A DNA stretch of 64,000 nucleotides, from the NCBI GenBank assembly GCA_028752905.1, contig JAQNBH010000014.1, positions 18,459,250 to 18,523,249 of the forward strand. The letters run 5' to 3'. Positions 1-11,797 of this stretch are shown here, one piece after another. Position 1 is the stretch's first letter; the number at the start of each line of letters is the position of its first letter. The position numbers and the translations under genes were made by a program. The DNA is from Cladorhizidae sp. MBARI D1340-BT2. Lineage: Eukaryota > Porifera > Demospongiae > Poecilosclerida > Cladorhizidae. The notes under the pieces were generated by a model. The model searched no databases and was not told where the DNA came from. It worked only from the letters and a program-made list of their open reading frames with translations.

Positions 1-563
1 AGCGGTGGTATCAATGAACAACTCTATTGGATTCACTTTATGAACAACTCCAGTGGCGAAGGAAGGGTGAGGGGCCATAGTTTCAGGTAATCTAAATTGG
101 TTCTCATTAATGCAAAATGTGGTTAGCTATGCTATCTGGTCAATTCAAGACACTTTGTCATTGTAGCTATATATATAGTAGATTCTAGTTAGTCATTCAA
201 TCATAAAATATCAATAAAATCTTAATAGCTAGTGTGCAGATAGCTATAATTATACTCAGTCTCACTCTCATTAGAACTATTCTAGCAATCAACAAGGAAT
301 GATATCAGGAGAGTGCATGAGGTGAGTTCATATGAACCACAATCATTACTGACTACCACAACCCATCTAGTGTGATAATTAGCTGTGTACTACTTTACCC
401 TATCAGGCATGCCATGTGCTCAATTTGGAACCCATCTTGAAAGCTATGACCCAAGCTAAGATTGATTTCAACTTTCTTTGCTTCAAAAAGCAAGGATCAT
501 AGCTCTGCTCTACTGGTGGTAAGTAGTCTACCTAGTAGTTAACTAGCTAACCACAGAATACTC

Positions 564-2830
564 TTGAATATAGATCCTTCTGATCCTCACCAATCTCCGT
601 CATCAAGCACAAGAAGTTCCCAGAATGACAGTGATCACGAATGTGCTCACTCATCTGTGTTAGATACATGCTCTCAGTGTGAGTGTCCTTGCTGTACAGG
701 GAAAGGCCCACCCAGTCAACCAGTTGATGCTGAGGAATCCTCTAGGCATGTTTATTCGCATCACAGCCAGCAGTTGAACAAGAAGAAAACCTATAGTCGA
801 TCTCTACAAACAAGTTGGTATAAAAGGTACCCGTAGATTACAGTGTGTACCACAAGTTACAATATATTTTGTCACACGTGTCGATTAGCAAAGTGTAATG
901 GTCTCATTATTTTTTCAAAGTGCCAACTGAGTTGCTTTATTGAAGAGGGATTTTGTAATTGGAAGAAGGCAATAGCAAAGATGGATGAGCATGAAATAAG
1001 TGGAATGCACCGAGAAGCTGTAATGAAGTTAGCTGCACAGTCACGTTGTACAGATGTACGTGCATAGCTTAGTGCTCAGATTTCATCTGATCAAAAGCAG
1101 CATCAATTGATGTTATTGAAACTACTTTCAAGTATTTATTTTTTGGCTCGTCAAGGTTTGCCGCTACGTGGGCATCATGAAGATGTTCAGTCAATGGAGG
1201 GTAACTTATATAAACTCCTTTTGCTGAGAGCAGAGGACTGTCCGGAATTAAAGGCCTGGGTGTACCAGAAGGAATATATATATCTCCTGAAATAGTCAAT
1301 GAAATAATTGCTATTATGGGAAACACAGTACTTCGTAAGATTTTAACACTTATTAGAACCAGCAAAATCTTCTCCATTATTGCAGATGAAGCAACTGATG
1401 TTTCTCGAAATGAACAGATGTGTTTATCCATTCGATGGACAGATGATGACTATCAGATCTATGAAGAAGCCGTTGGTTTGGTTCAATTGCCAGACACCAA
1501 GGCCTGCACAATATTTAGTGTTATTAAAGATCTTTTAATTAGGTGCTCTCTTCCTCTGTCACAATGTAGAGGTCAAGCTTTTGACGGTGCAGCAAATATG
1601 AGTGGTGTGAGGAATGGGGTGCAAGCTTTGATAAAAAAGGAAGAGAATCGTGCATTGTATATACATTGTCTAGCACATAGCCTGAATTTATGTGTACAGT
1701 GTGTTGCAATACGATGTGAGCTAATTCGAGATGTCATGGATTTCACCTATGCATTACTGCAACTCATTAAGTTTTCACCCAAGCGACTCACTCTTTTTGA
1801 CAGCATCAGAAAGCAAGTAGCCCTAGGGAGTGAAGTATCTCCTCCTTCATTGAGAGATCTGTGTCCAACCAGATGGACTCTTCAATTGATAGCATTCTAC
1901 AGAATTATAGCAACCTCACTGCCACACTGGAAGAAGTTGCAAAGGGAAGTGATGAATATGCTGCAAAGGGCAATGGATTGCTTCATCGTATGGAAACGTT
2001 TCATATCTTCTTCGGATTAAAGTTGGCACATTTGATATTCAGTGCATCCAGTACCAATCTCCAAGCAAAAGATACAACTCTACAAGAAGCCACACCAAGG
2101 AGCAGATCTTCTGGTTGCTCATTATCGGTCACTGCGTACTGAGTCCAGATTTAACCTATTTTATGATGATGTTCTTGAGAAATCTTCTGGACTCACAGAT
2201 GAGCCCTCTCTGCCAAGGTATTGAAAAAGGCCAAAACGGCTGGATGATGGTGAAGAGCCATATCGCTATATATCATGAACCCAAGGAGAAGTACAGACAT
2301 ATATATTTTTTATGCATTAGAGCTTGTAAAAGAGGAAGTGGAGAGAAGATTTGATCAAGCTGATTTTCAAATGATTCAGAAGCTAGAGTCTCTATTGCTT
2401 GATGTAGCTAATGGAAAGACTTTACAGGCAGACGAGTCTCTATTGCAGTATCTCGAAAAAGACATTTGCAGAGATCGATTCATTTCCCAGTTGCCAATGA
2501 TAGCTGACATGGTAAAGAATGCATTTCTACATGCTCCAATGTTGTCGGTAAAAAGTGTAAGGTCAATTAAGGTCAATTGCTGCAGGCATGAATCAGAGTA
2601 ACATATATAAGGTAATGCTTAGCGAAGTTGACATTGTTCTGAAAATATACTTCACGTTTCCAGTAACAACTGCAACGGCTGAGTGATCCTTTTCCTCAAT
2701 ACATAGGCTCAAAACTTATCTACGAAGCACCATGAGTCAATCTAGGCTGAACAATCTATTCATGTTGTATGTTCACCAGGACAAAACTGATGAATTGGAC
2801 CTATCCTTTATAGCTAAAGAATTTGTATAT
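564..2830 (+). pseudogene. Broken hAT transposase with TTF-type zinc finger and DUF4371-like core (hAT-1, copy A)
   Basis: Fragments in successive frames make up one transposase. The N-terminal part (843-1067) carries CHTCRLA, GFCNWKKAIAKMDEHE and HREAVMKLA, typical of the TTF-type zinc finger in this group. The core (1316-2020) carries IADEATDVSRNEQM, GQAFDGAANMSG, HCLAHSLNL and LCPTRWT, typical of the DUF4371/ZMYM1-like RNase H-fold region. At 2275-2601 there is a helical segment. The C-terminal hAT dimerisation block (about 2625-2830) contains RLKTYLRSTM and RLNNLFMLYVHQDKTDE but has TGA just before the conserved SFS. Frameshifts separate the pieces. The 108-residue segment at 2275-2601 is identical to the one at 48516-48842, so the duplication is recent. 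Confidence 0.8.
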
Positions 2831-2932
2831 ATGCATTAACAAACGTAATGTAACTATTTTGGAAAACATTAATAAGATTTTTGGTGTGTATTCATAGAGT
2901 AATATATATACAGGAAAATTTGGTGCCCCCCC

Positions 2933-3280
2933 TGTCATGGATCCCCCAACCGAAGGAACCCCCGACATCAAACCAAGACCAAACCCACAAGACCATATAA
3001 GGTCATAACTGAGAACTGGCATAGGGACCACTAATGTGTAACTACTGTAGGTTAACCATAAAATAGATCATGCACAAGACACAGAACTGATCATTAGTAT
3101 GCATATTGCCTTATATAGTCTGGCCTGGGTTCATGGCTGGCAGCCTACTTAAAGGAGCCAGCTCATGGACAGGGCCAGAATGCCTCTTGTAAGTTAAAGC
3201 AGTGAAGACGCATCAATTCCTACTATCATCTGCACTGGGTTGCTATCTCCAGCGATATAACGAGCTAGTTATCCGTAACA
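2933..3280 (+). repeat. Gypsy-1 5' LTR
   Basis: A 348-bp direct repeat of 8101-8434 with canonical TG...CA ends. It differs from the 3' LTR by a few substitutions and small indels, so the insertion is not brand new. A TATATAGTC motif lies near 3113. Confidence 0.9.
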
Positions 3281-3282
3281 TC

Positions 3283-3300
3283 TGGTGGCAGTGACTTGAA
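3283..3300 (+). promoter_or_regulatory. Gypsy-1 primer-binding site
   Basis: TGGTGGCAGTGACTTG starts two bases after the 5' LTR. It begins TGG, the complement of a tRNA CCA end, so conventional tRNA priming is likely. I could not assign the tRNA. Confidence 0.55.
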
Positions 3301-4583
3301 ACAGATCGACTCCAACTACCAGGCTACCCTTCACTGTCTAACTCCCTCAGGTTGTCATATCTCTCTCCCTAGTGCAGGTCTGATCATGTATACTAGAAGC
3401 AGGACGTTGATCCCTGAACCTGCCCGAACAAGGGTCAAGGAAGACCACTTTCCGACCCCGTCTGACACAGATGACGGCAGGCTTTCTCGGGACAGAGATG
3501 AACTGGAGTCCGAGGAAGACCTGATGGACACACAGGCTTCTCACAGTGGTTCCCAGATGAACCAACTAATGAAAATGTTTGCCTTTATGCAGAAGCAGAG
3601 AGACCAGGCGGACGACAGAAGGAGAAAGGATGAGAGGGAAGATAGGAGACGTGATAAAGAGGAGAGGCAACAGAGAGAGGATGAGCGCCAACAGCGAGAG
3701 GAAACACGTTGGTTAACAAATGAATCAGCAGGTGGAGGAGACCAGACGCGTGGAAGACGCAGAGAGGAAGCTGGCAGATGCAGAGACTCACCGGCTAGAG
3801 AGAGAAGAGGCTGACATACGTCAGCAAGAACGTGACAGGAGGAGAGCAGGCAAGGATGCCCCGGTCTTTGCCTCTCTCACAGACGTCTCGGAGTTGGAGG
3901 GCTTTCTGGACACGTTTTCCCTCCACATGTCCACCTTCGACGTCCCTCCAGAATTTTGGGTCGGCACTATCCTTCCAAGACTAGACCCTGCCTCCAGGAA
4001 CTATCTGGGAGGGTTGCCTGAGGGTCCGGTGAAGGACTTTGCTCACCTCCGCACCACCCTTCTCGACTACCATGGCATCACAACGGACTTCTACCGCGTC
4101 CAGTGGCGTAATATGGCTCTACTACCGAAGGAGTCTACCCACGACCTGGTCAAACGAGCTGAGCTGACATTTGCCCGCTGGTCCAAGCATCAGACCGACA
4201 AGCAAGGAGTGAGCAGATTGATGGTCATGGAGGAGGCTCTCTCTCTCATTCCCGACCATGTCGCGACCTGGGTCTGTACCCAACATCCCAAGACCCCCAA
4301 GGAGCTGGCCAACCTGGCAGATGAGTTCAAGATCCATTACAAGCCCGGCGGTTATGGTCCCGCCCAGAGCAACTTCGTCCAGGGGGAGGTGGTGGATATC
4401 GACCCAGACCAAAGCTGGATCAGAACAAACCAGAGTCAGCCAAGCCAGATGAGATGGCTGGACCCAAAGAGGGAGGGAAAGACCGTCTACCTGCCTTCGA
4501 CCCTACTCTCGGACCTAGATGCTACCATTGCCAGGAGTATGGCCACATCGCCATCAAATGCCCAAAGAAGGGGCTCACCCTGA
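3296..4583 (+). pseudogene. Gypsy-1 Gag, frameshifted
   Basis: Two overlapping frames (3296-3814 and 3720-4583) encode one Gag-like protein. The first part has a long charged coiled-coil stretch rich in Arg, Glu, Asp and Gln. The second, from about 3840, has a capsid-like region with FASLTDVSELEGFLDTF, FWVGTILPRLDPASRNYLGG and ALSLIPDHVATWV. The frame changes within the repetitive Arg/Glu coil. The zinc knuckle lies in the next frame. This is the structural protein of the retrotransposon particle. It follows the 5' LTR and primer site directly, as expected. Confidence 0.7.
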
Positions 4584-4870
4584 TAGGCATGACCCCCAAT
4601 GCATTACCTCTTATCTTCCACCCAGGTAGCATCAATGGACAGCAGGTGGACAAGATCGCCATCGACACCGGCTCCACCCACTCCCACATCCATGGCAGAT
4701 GGGTCCAGTCCAAGGATATGACGAGAAAGTCCTTGCTGATAGAAGGTATCCATGGAGCGGTGAAGAGATTACCCCTAGCCAGAGTGACGGTGTCAGTCGG
4801 AGGGAAGCAGCACACTTGCCTGATGGCAGTTAATAACAAGCTCCGGATGGATGCTCTCTTTGGGCACTGA
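4454..4870 (+). pseudogene. Gypsy-1 zinc knuckle and aspartic protease
   Basis: CYHCQEYGHIAIKC (about 4522-4563) is a CX2CX4HX4C nucleocapsid knuckle. It is followed about 30 residues later by DKIAIDTGSTHSHI, where DTG is the retropepsin active site. The frame is +1 relative to the preceding Gag frame. The protease would process the polyprotein. It stops at 4870 and is followed, in another frame, by a Ser/Glu/Asp-rich acidic stretch (about 4970-5150) that fills the position where reverse transcriptase sits in ordinary Gypsy elements. Confidence 0.75.
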
Positions 4871-6560
4871 CTTCCCAGGTTTGTGCGATCTCCTCCCAGC
4901 TCAACTCACCACCCCCAGACATACTAGACCTCACCGCCTATGTGCCAGACCAAACTCATATGCAGAGGCTGTGGACTCAGCCACGCCCGAACCCTCCTCT
5001 GAGAGTGAAGAGGAGTCTGGCGAGCTCTCCTCCTCTTCCGTCAGTGACTCCACCTCAGAGTTGTCTCACGGTGGTGACAGTGACTTAGATGATGGCAACA
5101 GCAGCGGTTTCGCATCAGAGGGTGAGTCTGACGACCAGGCAAGTGGTTCTGATACTATTGTAATTTCCCACAATCCTCCAGCACTGACAGAAGAGCCAAC
5201 CTTGGACCTGGAGCTAACAACCTTGGCGGATAACTCTCCGCCCCGCATAACCCGACCAGAGTCCTGTAGGAGTGATAGAAGGAAGGAGAGACGTAAACAC
5301 GCAGCCATCTGGGGTCAACCCCTCCCCCTTGATGGACACAGACCCCAGCTTGCAGGTTTACAGCAGAAAGACCCCTCACTGGCGGCCATCAGGAAACAGT
5401 GTACCAGACCCGACTCCAAATTCTTCAAGGTCAACGACCTCATCTACCGCCTGTTGAAGCCAGCCAGGTGGGCAGAGATGGTGGTTCAGCTCGTACTACC
5501 CAGTGCATACAGGGAGACAGCTCTAAGGGCAGCTCATCAACCTCCCTGGGCCGGTCACCTTGGCAGGACAAAGACGACAGACAGGGTGATGAACAGATTC
5601 TTCTGGTCAGGAATGAGGGAAGATGTGTGGCTGAACTGTGCAGCAGGTGCCAGGTGTGCCAGAAGACTGCCTCTGGTCGGATAAGGAAGGTACCTCTCAT
5701 ACCCTTACCTATAATGCGTAACCCTTTCTCCCGCATAGCCATGGACTTCATTGGACCCCTTCCTTCGACGGCAGATGGCCACAAATATATATTAACCATC
5801 TGCGACTATGGCACCCGGTTCCCTGAGGCCATTCCCATGAGGACCACCACCAGTCAGGATGTGGCAGAGGCACTGATCGGGATCTTCGCCAGGATGGGCG
5901 TCCCAGACGAGATCTTGACAGATCGGGGCTCCAACTTCATCAGTAGCCTCATGAAAGAATTCTACAGCCTATTTGGCATCAAGGGCATCCGGACCTCAGC
6001 CTACCATCCCGAGACAGATGGGTTGATAGAGAGGTTCAATGGAACACTCAAAGCCATGCTACGGAAGTTCATGGAGGAGTTCAATGGGCAATGGGACAAA
6101 GCCCTTCCATTTCTGTTATTTGCTTACAGAGAAGTCCCACAGGAGTCTACCGGCTACTCCCCATTTGAACTCCTCTATGGCAGAACACCCAGAGGCCCAC
6201 TAGACATCCTCAGACAGGACTGGGAATGCCCCACCACTGGCCTAGAGAGTGTGCTCTCCTACCTCCAGTCTGTCTATTCTCACCTCGACTCAGCCAGGGA
6301 GAAGGCCACGGAATCCGAATCCAAGGCCAAAGGCAAGATGAAGGAGAGATATGACCAGAAAACCCCTCAAAGAGATCTCAAAGAGGGTGAGCTAGTTCTG
6401 GTCATGTTACCTTCTTCTTCCAACAAGCTGCTGGCAAAGTGGCAGGTCCATTTCCTGTAACAGAAAAGTTCTCCGCCACCACCTACCATGTGCGCATGGA
6501 CACCAGCAGCAGACCTCTCCGAACCTTCCATGTGAACATGCTGACTAGGTGGGAGGCCCC
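4851..6560 (+). pseudogene. Gypsy-1 integrase, frameshifted
   Basis: Two frames (4851-5684 and 5399-6460) are needed. The N-terminal zinc-binding region reads GHLGRTKTTDRVMNRFFW and then CSRCQVCQK. The catalytic core has MDFIGPLPSTADGHKYI (first Asp), DEILTDRGSNFISSL (second Asp) and SAYHPETDGLIERFNGT (Glu), the DDE triad. The GPY/F module (KLLAKWQ, GPFPVTEKF, FHVNMLTRW) spans another frame change near 6440. The next domain downstream is reverse transcriptase, so integrase precedes RT. Integrase inserts the cDNA into the genome. This copy is inactive by frameshift. Confidence 0.85.
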
Positions 6561-6629
6561 CTCTGCGGTCTTCCTGCTGGGAAGGATCGCTAATGGCCAG
6601 GAACATGTGACCTCCCTGGCCTGTGACAT

Positions 6630-8060
6630 ACCCACCGGGCCCGAAACCACCCCCATCCTACACACTTTCATCAACCCAGACCTGACACCCTCGCAGACTG
6701 AAGAGCTGATGTTGCTGCTGAAAAATCACGAGGAGGTGTTCACAGACCACCCTGGCCACACATCAGAGGCACAGATAGTGATACAGACAGGTGATGCACC
6801 CAATCCATCCCCCCCCCCCTACAGACTGCCCCATGAGAGACTGGAGCTGGTGAAGCAGGAGGTACAGCAGATGCTCCGAGATGACCTGATTGAAGTCTCC
6901 GATAGTGCCTGGGCCTCCCCAATTGTGCTAGTGGCTAAGAAGGACGGGTTGCTGCGGCTTTGTGTTGACTATCGGAAGCTCAATGCATTGACCCGTCCAG
7001 ACCCCTTCCCGATGCCCAGAATTGATGACCTGATGGACGGGCTGGTGGGAGCCTCCTACATCACCACCCTTGACCTTACCAAGGGGTATTGGCAAGTTCC
7101 GGTCCATGCAGACTCCAGAGATAAGACGGCATTTGTCACACCCTTTGGTAAGTATCATTTCAAGGTTATGCCCTTTGGATTGGTGGGGGCACCTGCCGTG
7201 TTCCAAAGAATGATGAACCGGCTCTTTGCGGAGAAAGCGGAGTTTGTGGCAGCATACATGGATGATGTTGTCATTTTCAGCAGGACCTGGGAACAACATC
7301 TGATGCACTGCGACTACGTCCTCTCCCGCATCCACCAAGCCGGCCTGACATTGAAAAGATTTAAATGTAAGTTAGCCACTTTTGACTGCCTCTACTTAGG
7401 CCATTTAGTAGGCAGGGGCTGTGTCAGACCAGATGTGGCCAAGACAGATGCCGTGCGGAACTTTGCCATCCCCCAGAGGAAGAAAGATGTTCGCTCCTTT
7501 TTGGGCATGGTGGGATACTACCAGAGATTCATCCCATCCTATGCATCCATAGCAGCCCCTCTATCGGACCTTACCAAGAAGGACCTGCCGGACCGGGTCC
7601 ACTGGGAGAACATCCACCAGAGAGCCTTCGACTCACTGAAGGATGCCCTCACATCCAGCCCTGTACTGCAGGGACCTGATTTCTCCAGACCCTTCGTCAT
7701 CCAGACCGATGCCTCCGATATAGGTATCGGTACAGTACTCAGCCAGGTGGACACAGCACTGGGTGACAGGCCGGTGGCTTACTACTCCCGGAAGTTGAAA
7801 CCAAGGGAGAGAAACTATGCGGCCACGGAAAAGGAGTGCTTGGCAGTGGTGGAGGGAGTCCGACACTTCAGTGTCTACATCACTGGAGTGCAGTTCACCA
7901 TCGTGAACTGCACTCCAGTTGCTGTCCACAATGAAAGATACCTGAGGCCGACTATCCCGCTGGTCTCTCCTCCTCCAACCCTACCATTATGAGATACAGC
8001 ATCGTCCGGGTCGTCACCATTCAAATGCAGACGGACTGTCACGGCAGGCTTGGGATGAGG
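6630..8060 (+). pseudogene. Gypsy-1 reverse transcriptase and RNase H
   Basis: The frame 6439-7992 carries the RT fingers and palm: YRLPHERLELVKQEV, ASPIVLVAKKDG, RLCVDYRKLNALT, TTLDLTKGYWQVP, TAFVTPFGKYHF and the catalytic YMDDVVIFS (about 7257). It also carries the tether motif SFLGMVGYYQRFIPSY. RNase H begins with FVIQTDASDIGIGTVLSQ and continues with ATEKECLAVVEGVRHF. The third catalytic segment, normally TDH in Gypsy RNase H, is replaced by NCTPVAVHNERYL as part of a perfect palindrome at 7882-7919. After 7992 the rest continues in another frame (HYEIQHRPGRHHSNADGLSR, about 7976-8040). The enzyme is therefore predicted dead. Confidence 0.85.
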
Positions 8061-8082
8061 AAGACACCCCCACTTCACAGCA

Positions 8083-8100
8083 GGAGGGAGAGGAGGGGAG
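8083..8100 (+). promoter_or_regulatory. Gypsy-1 polypurine tract
   Basis: GGAGGGAGAGGAGGGGAG directly abuts the 3' LTR start at 8101, the expected place for plus-strand priming. Confidence 0.8.
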
Positions 8101-8434
8101 TGTCATGGATCCCCCAACCAAAGGAACCCCCGACATCAAACCAAGACCAAACCCACAAGACCATATAAGGTCATAACTGAGAACTGGCATAGGGGCCACT
8201 AATATGTAACTAGGTTAACCATAGAATAGATCATGCACAAGACACAGAACTGATCATTAGTATGCATATTGCCTTATATAGTCTGGCCTGGTTTCATGGC
8301 TGGCAGCCTACTCAGCTCATGGACAGGGCCAGAATGCCTCTTGTAAGTTAAAGCAGTGAAGACACATCAATTCCTACTATCATCTGCACTGGGTTGCTAT
8401 CTCCAGCGATATAACGAGCTAGTTATCCGTAACA
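8101..8434 (+). repeat. Gypsy-1 3' LTR
   Basis: A 334-bp direct repeat of 2933-3280, starting TGTCATGG and ending CCGTAACA. It has two short deletions relative to the 5' LTR. Confidence 0.9.
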
Positions 8435-8477
8435 CCCCCCCCCCCCCCCCAATGTAAAACATCTTCCTACGCCCCTG

Positions 8478-9401
8478 AACTCTATTGGATTCGCTTTGTC
8501 AAAAAAAGGGTTGGAAGAAGGAGCCAATGATGTAGACAACGAACTCAGATTATTCCCCACGAGTATATTGTTTTATCATTTATTATACTTTCAAAATCCC
8601 TACAGGTAAGGGTCTGGATAATGAGAAATGCATGTAACAATACTCTAGCAACATAGTGATAACATGTCAGGGAAAACACCACCACTCCCTGATAATCTGA
8701 CACATGCACAGTCAGCCAGCCATAACCGCAACCACACACAGGAAGCCACAAGACCACAGCCCCCGAATGGGAGAAGACAATGACCACTATAATTATTGAT
8801 TCAAAATGCAGGGGAGGAGGAAGCTCGGCTGCATTTGATAAGGCAATTGAAGCCATGCCCACTGAAACTACGCCCACTATATAGTGTACCAAGGAAACGT
8901 GTGTTACAGGAACAGGAAATGGAAATATGAAGTGCTATCATATTCATTACATTGTTTTATTGTTTTGCAGTGTCAGGGATCTCCCTCCTAGTATAAGCCC
9001 CGACTAGACCCTGACCCCCAAGAGGACATGAGATAGGGTGAACTATCTGAGAACCACAACTATAATTATAGTCTAAACAAAGTCACCATGATCAAAATTG
9101 TATTAATGAACACAGTGATTCTTCATGTTGACTAGCCGATTCTGATTGGCCAGGAAATAGTGTTTGATGCATTACTATTACTTATATCATTATGGACTGA
9201 CTAGCTATGTACCAAGCAGTAGCCTATTCAAAGGAGCTGGAATTACTTATATTGTGAATTATGTTATCCTATTTCTAAGAGATAGCAAGATTCTGAGGTA
9301 GCTTATAGCTTAGTAATCCACTACATGCAGGTAATAAATAATGACAAAATTGTTTTTGTTTGACTACATGTGATAATTATTTATGCTAATGTAAACAAAA
9401 A
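8478..9401. other. Non-coding spacer between hAT-1 and hAT-2, copy A
   Basis: No gene is seen. The stretch is colinear with 49204-50126. A roughly 75-bp motif at 8588-8662 (TTTCAAAATCCCTACAGGT onward) recurs at 15290-15372 and in copy B at about 49311 and 58715, so it is a small dispersed repeat. The far end of hAT-2 probably lies here, but I could not identify its terminal repeat. Confidence 0.6.
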
Positions 9402-11797
9402 TTATTGAAAAGTAACAAATATTTTAAGTCTATGTTCAGAGTCACCAACAAATTCATTTGCAATGCTAGCTAAGTCTAGCTTATCAGTAATATCCTTATG
9501 AGCATGCAAAACCATGAAGTTGTTTAGCCTCTCTTGACCCACGGTGTTTCTTAGGTAGGTCTTCACATGACAGAGAGCACTGAAGGACCTCTCGGATGTG
9601 GAATTTGAGGCTGGCATAATGAGGACAAGTTTAAGCACAACACAGACCTGAGACAGAAGACCTCGCTGAGCATCTGTAAATGAACAAAAAAAACTTCTTG
9701 ATGGATGTGAATTCTCTTCAGGGAAAAATGAATGCTTGGATTCTGTTCCAAAGGTTAGCAACTGAGCTTGCAGAGTTTCTGGCTGCAAATCATCTTCATA
9801 AAATGAAGTGACAAAGACAAATTCAACTGTGAAATCCAAGTTTTCAGATGCTTTCTGTTCAAGATTTCTGTATACTTCATACCCAGGTTGCTAGAATCTA
9901 TCCTGTATTCAGCTCACTGCTAGATCGATAGCTTCAAAATAGTGCTGTCTATAGATATCTTTAGGAGACTGATGAAAATAAGCTTCAGCTGTCCCAGATT
10001 CATACCTTCTAGGAATCCTACGTTGACGTGGCAACTGGGGTTCAATATCAAGTGGCTCTGCAATGCTTGTCACCTTTGACCAAAACAAATCGTAAGATTC
10101 ATCAATTCGTAATGTCTGAAGAGTACGAACTACCATGGCTCCAATATGTTGTCCTTCAGCTGCAGATCAACTTTCTCTTGTAAAGATCTACTGAGGTTAT
10201 CGGTGTGATGCAGCACCATTTCTCCCAACATTGTCCAAAAAAGAAAATCAAACGTCTTCATTTGTGCACTTACTCCTTGGATCCTGGCCTTGCTCTCTGT
10301 ATCCTCTCTGTATCCTTGGCCACGTGTGTTTAATAGAGAATAATTGTTGAGGATGCTAAATTGACTGTCCCCGATGGACATAGGAGTCGAATGCTTGAAG
10401 GGTGGCTATCAGTCCTTAAATCACTCTCTGCTTTCAGCTCACGGAATATGCCATCTCGACGTGGTGAGCGCTTAATCAGCTTAGTGATTTCATGTGTCGT
10501 TTCCATGAAGGATTTCATTACCTTCGACTGCTTCACATAGTCATTGGCGCCAAATTTAAGGAGTGACAGTAGCAGTGAGGTTCTTCATCCTGGACCCACT
10601 TCGCCACACCACTTCTAGAGCCAACCATAGTGCTACAGCCATCATAGAACTGTCCACGAATAGATAAATTTAGTCGGGTCAAGGTATCTTTAATGACGTA
10701 GAAGAGGGTAGCTGAATCAAATGGAACAGCATAGAGCCCAATGAACTCTTCATCAACTTCAAAATCATCACCAATGTGATGAAATACTATAGTGACTTGT
10801 TACTGGTTGGTCACATCTGTTGTTTCGTCAATATTACAGTTAGAAATGGTGACTTGTGTAGCCGTTTAATGATTTATCTAATAACTGAAACAGCCATCAT
10901 CTTGATCACAGTGAATTATGAATTTCATGTGAAGTTTATTTGTTACTCTTTCTCTTTAACCAATCAAGAATCTCACCATCTTCTTCTCCCAGATGCTTCA
11001 AAACCTGGATGAGATTGCTCTCACCATCATCATCATCATGCCCCCGAAGAGGTAAGCCCTGTCTAGTCAAGAATTTGATGCAGGACAGAATTCTCAGCAG
11101 CATCTTCCTATTTCTCTCCAATTCAATAGCATTCTGCCTTGAGAGATGTGCACCAGTGGCAGGCAAAGTAATAATTGCTTCAACTGCTTCCAAGTGACAC
11201 TTGCTCTTCTCATGCCCATTGAACACAGTAGTGGCATCCTTCCAACTATGGAAACCTTTGGAAACCTAAAGAATAATTAATGTGCAACATAGCTAGCTAG
11301 CTAGCTTGCCATAATAGAGCTGTAGTTCCGAACATGTAATTATATTTACTGAACTTACAAAAGCAGGATCTGCCATAGTGCTGGTTTTATTCTTCTTCTC
11401 CAAGAACACCCTCATACATATCTGGCAGAAAACTGTGTCCTCAGCCTCTCTGTAATGGAGAAAGGGCCACCTCAAGAACCAAGAGTGCTGGAACCTGACT
11501 TTTTGCCTTGGGAAACTTGAAATCCGGCACAGGTTGGTTTGGATTCTCCCCAGCTGTACTAATAGGTACTGGCTATTGCTAATGCTAAGTTTGTTGCCAT
11601 CACGAAATCTGAGCGAACTGACTCACTGGCGGAAGGCAAAATATATAGCAGCTGCTATAATAGTCTCCTGTCGTCACGTTTCTCAACTTCGCATGCGCAA
11701 TAGGAATGTCACACCCACTAAAACTAATTTTAAAAAGGCCTGCAATAATATTGCTACGGCCATGGCGGTAGTGGCCGTACCGCTTGCGCCGCCCCTG
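9402..11797 (-). pseudogene. hAT transposase relic (hAT-2, copy A), minus strand
   Basis: Reading on the minus strand, a TTF-like finger region (about 11475-11360, RWPFLHYREAEDTVFCQIC) is followed by HEKSKCHLEA and FLTRQGLPLRGHDDD (11226-10936). Next come DUF4371-type core fragments, and the C-terminal dimerisation region (9839-9402) with SNSTSERSFSALCHVKTYL and RLNNFMVLHAHKDITDKLD. The copy is cut by many small indels; the paralogue at 50127-52140 is far more intact. The 5' terminus is probably the inverted-repeat end CAGGGGCGGCGCAAGCGG on the minus strand, ending at 11797. The other terminus was not found. Confidence 0.75.

Larger units (their letters stand above)
2933..8434 (+). mobile_element. 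Ty3/Gypsy retrotransposon Gypsy-1 with integrase upstream of reverse transcriptase
   Basis: The element is bounded by LTRs at 2933-3280 and 8101-8434, both starting TGTCATGG and ending GTAACA. It lies in a C-run that is uninterrupted in copy B (near 49158), and CCCCC flanks both sides. The domain order is Gag, zinc knuckle, aspartic protease, integrase (about 5530-6560), then reverse transcriptase and RNase H (about 6660-8060). That order is unusual for Ty3/Gypsy and is known from the Gmr1 group. Several frameshifts show this copy is dead. No envelope-like frame is seen. Confidence 0.9.
51..8477 (+). mobile_element. hAT-type DNA transposon hAT-1, copy A, split by Gypsy-1
   Basis: The left end reads CAGTGGCG at 51 and the right end reads CTTCCTACGCCCCTG, ending at 8477. 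In copy B the left end is CAGTGGCGTAGGAAG, the imperfect inverted match. AACTC abuts both ends, which is shorter than the 8-bp target duplication usual for hAT. Without the 5.5-kb Gypsy insertion the element is about 2.92 kb, matching the 2913-bp copy at 46291-49203. The Gypsy element sits in a C-run next to the right end. The element is inactive because its transposase is broken. Confidence 0.8.

Noticed and set aside
1069..1431. 120-residue minus-strand frame over the hAT-1 transposase
   Set aside because: It is antisense to the recognised transposase core and has no family signal.
51..8477. An 8-bp hAT-type target duplication around hAT-1
   Set aside because: Only AACTC (5 bp) matches directly at the two ends in both copies; the surrounding sequence is itself partly repeated, so a longer duplication cannot be claimed.
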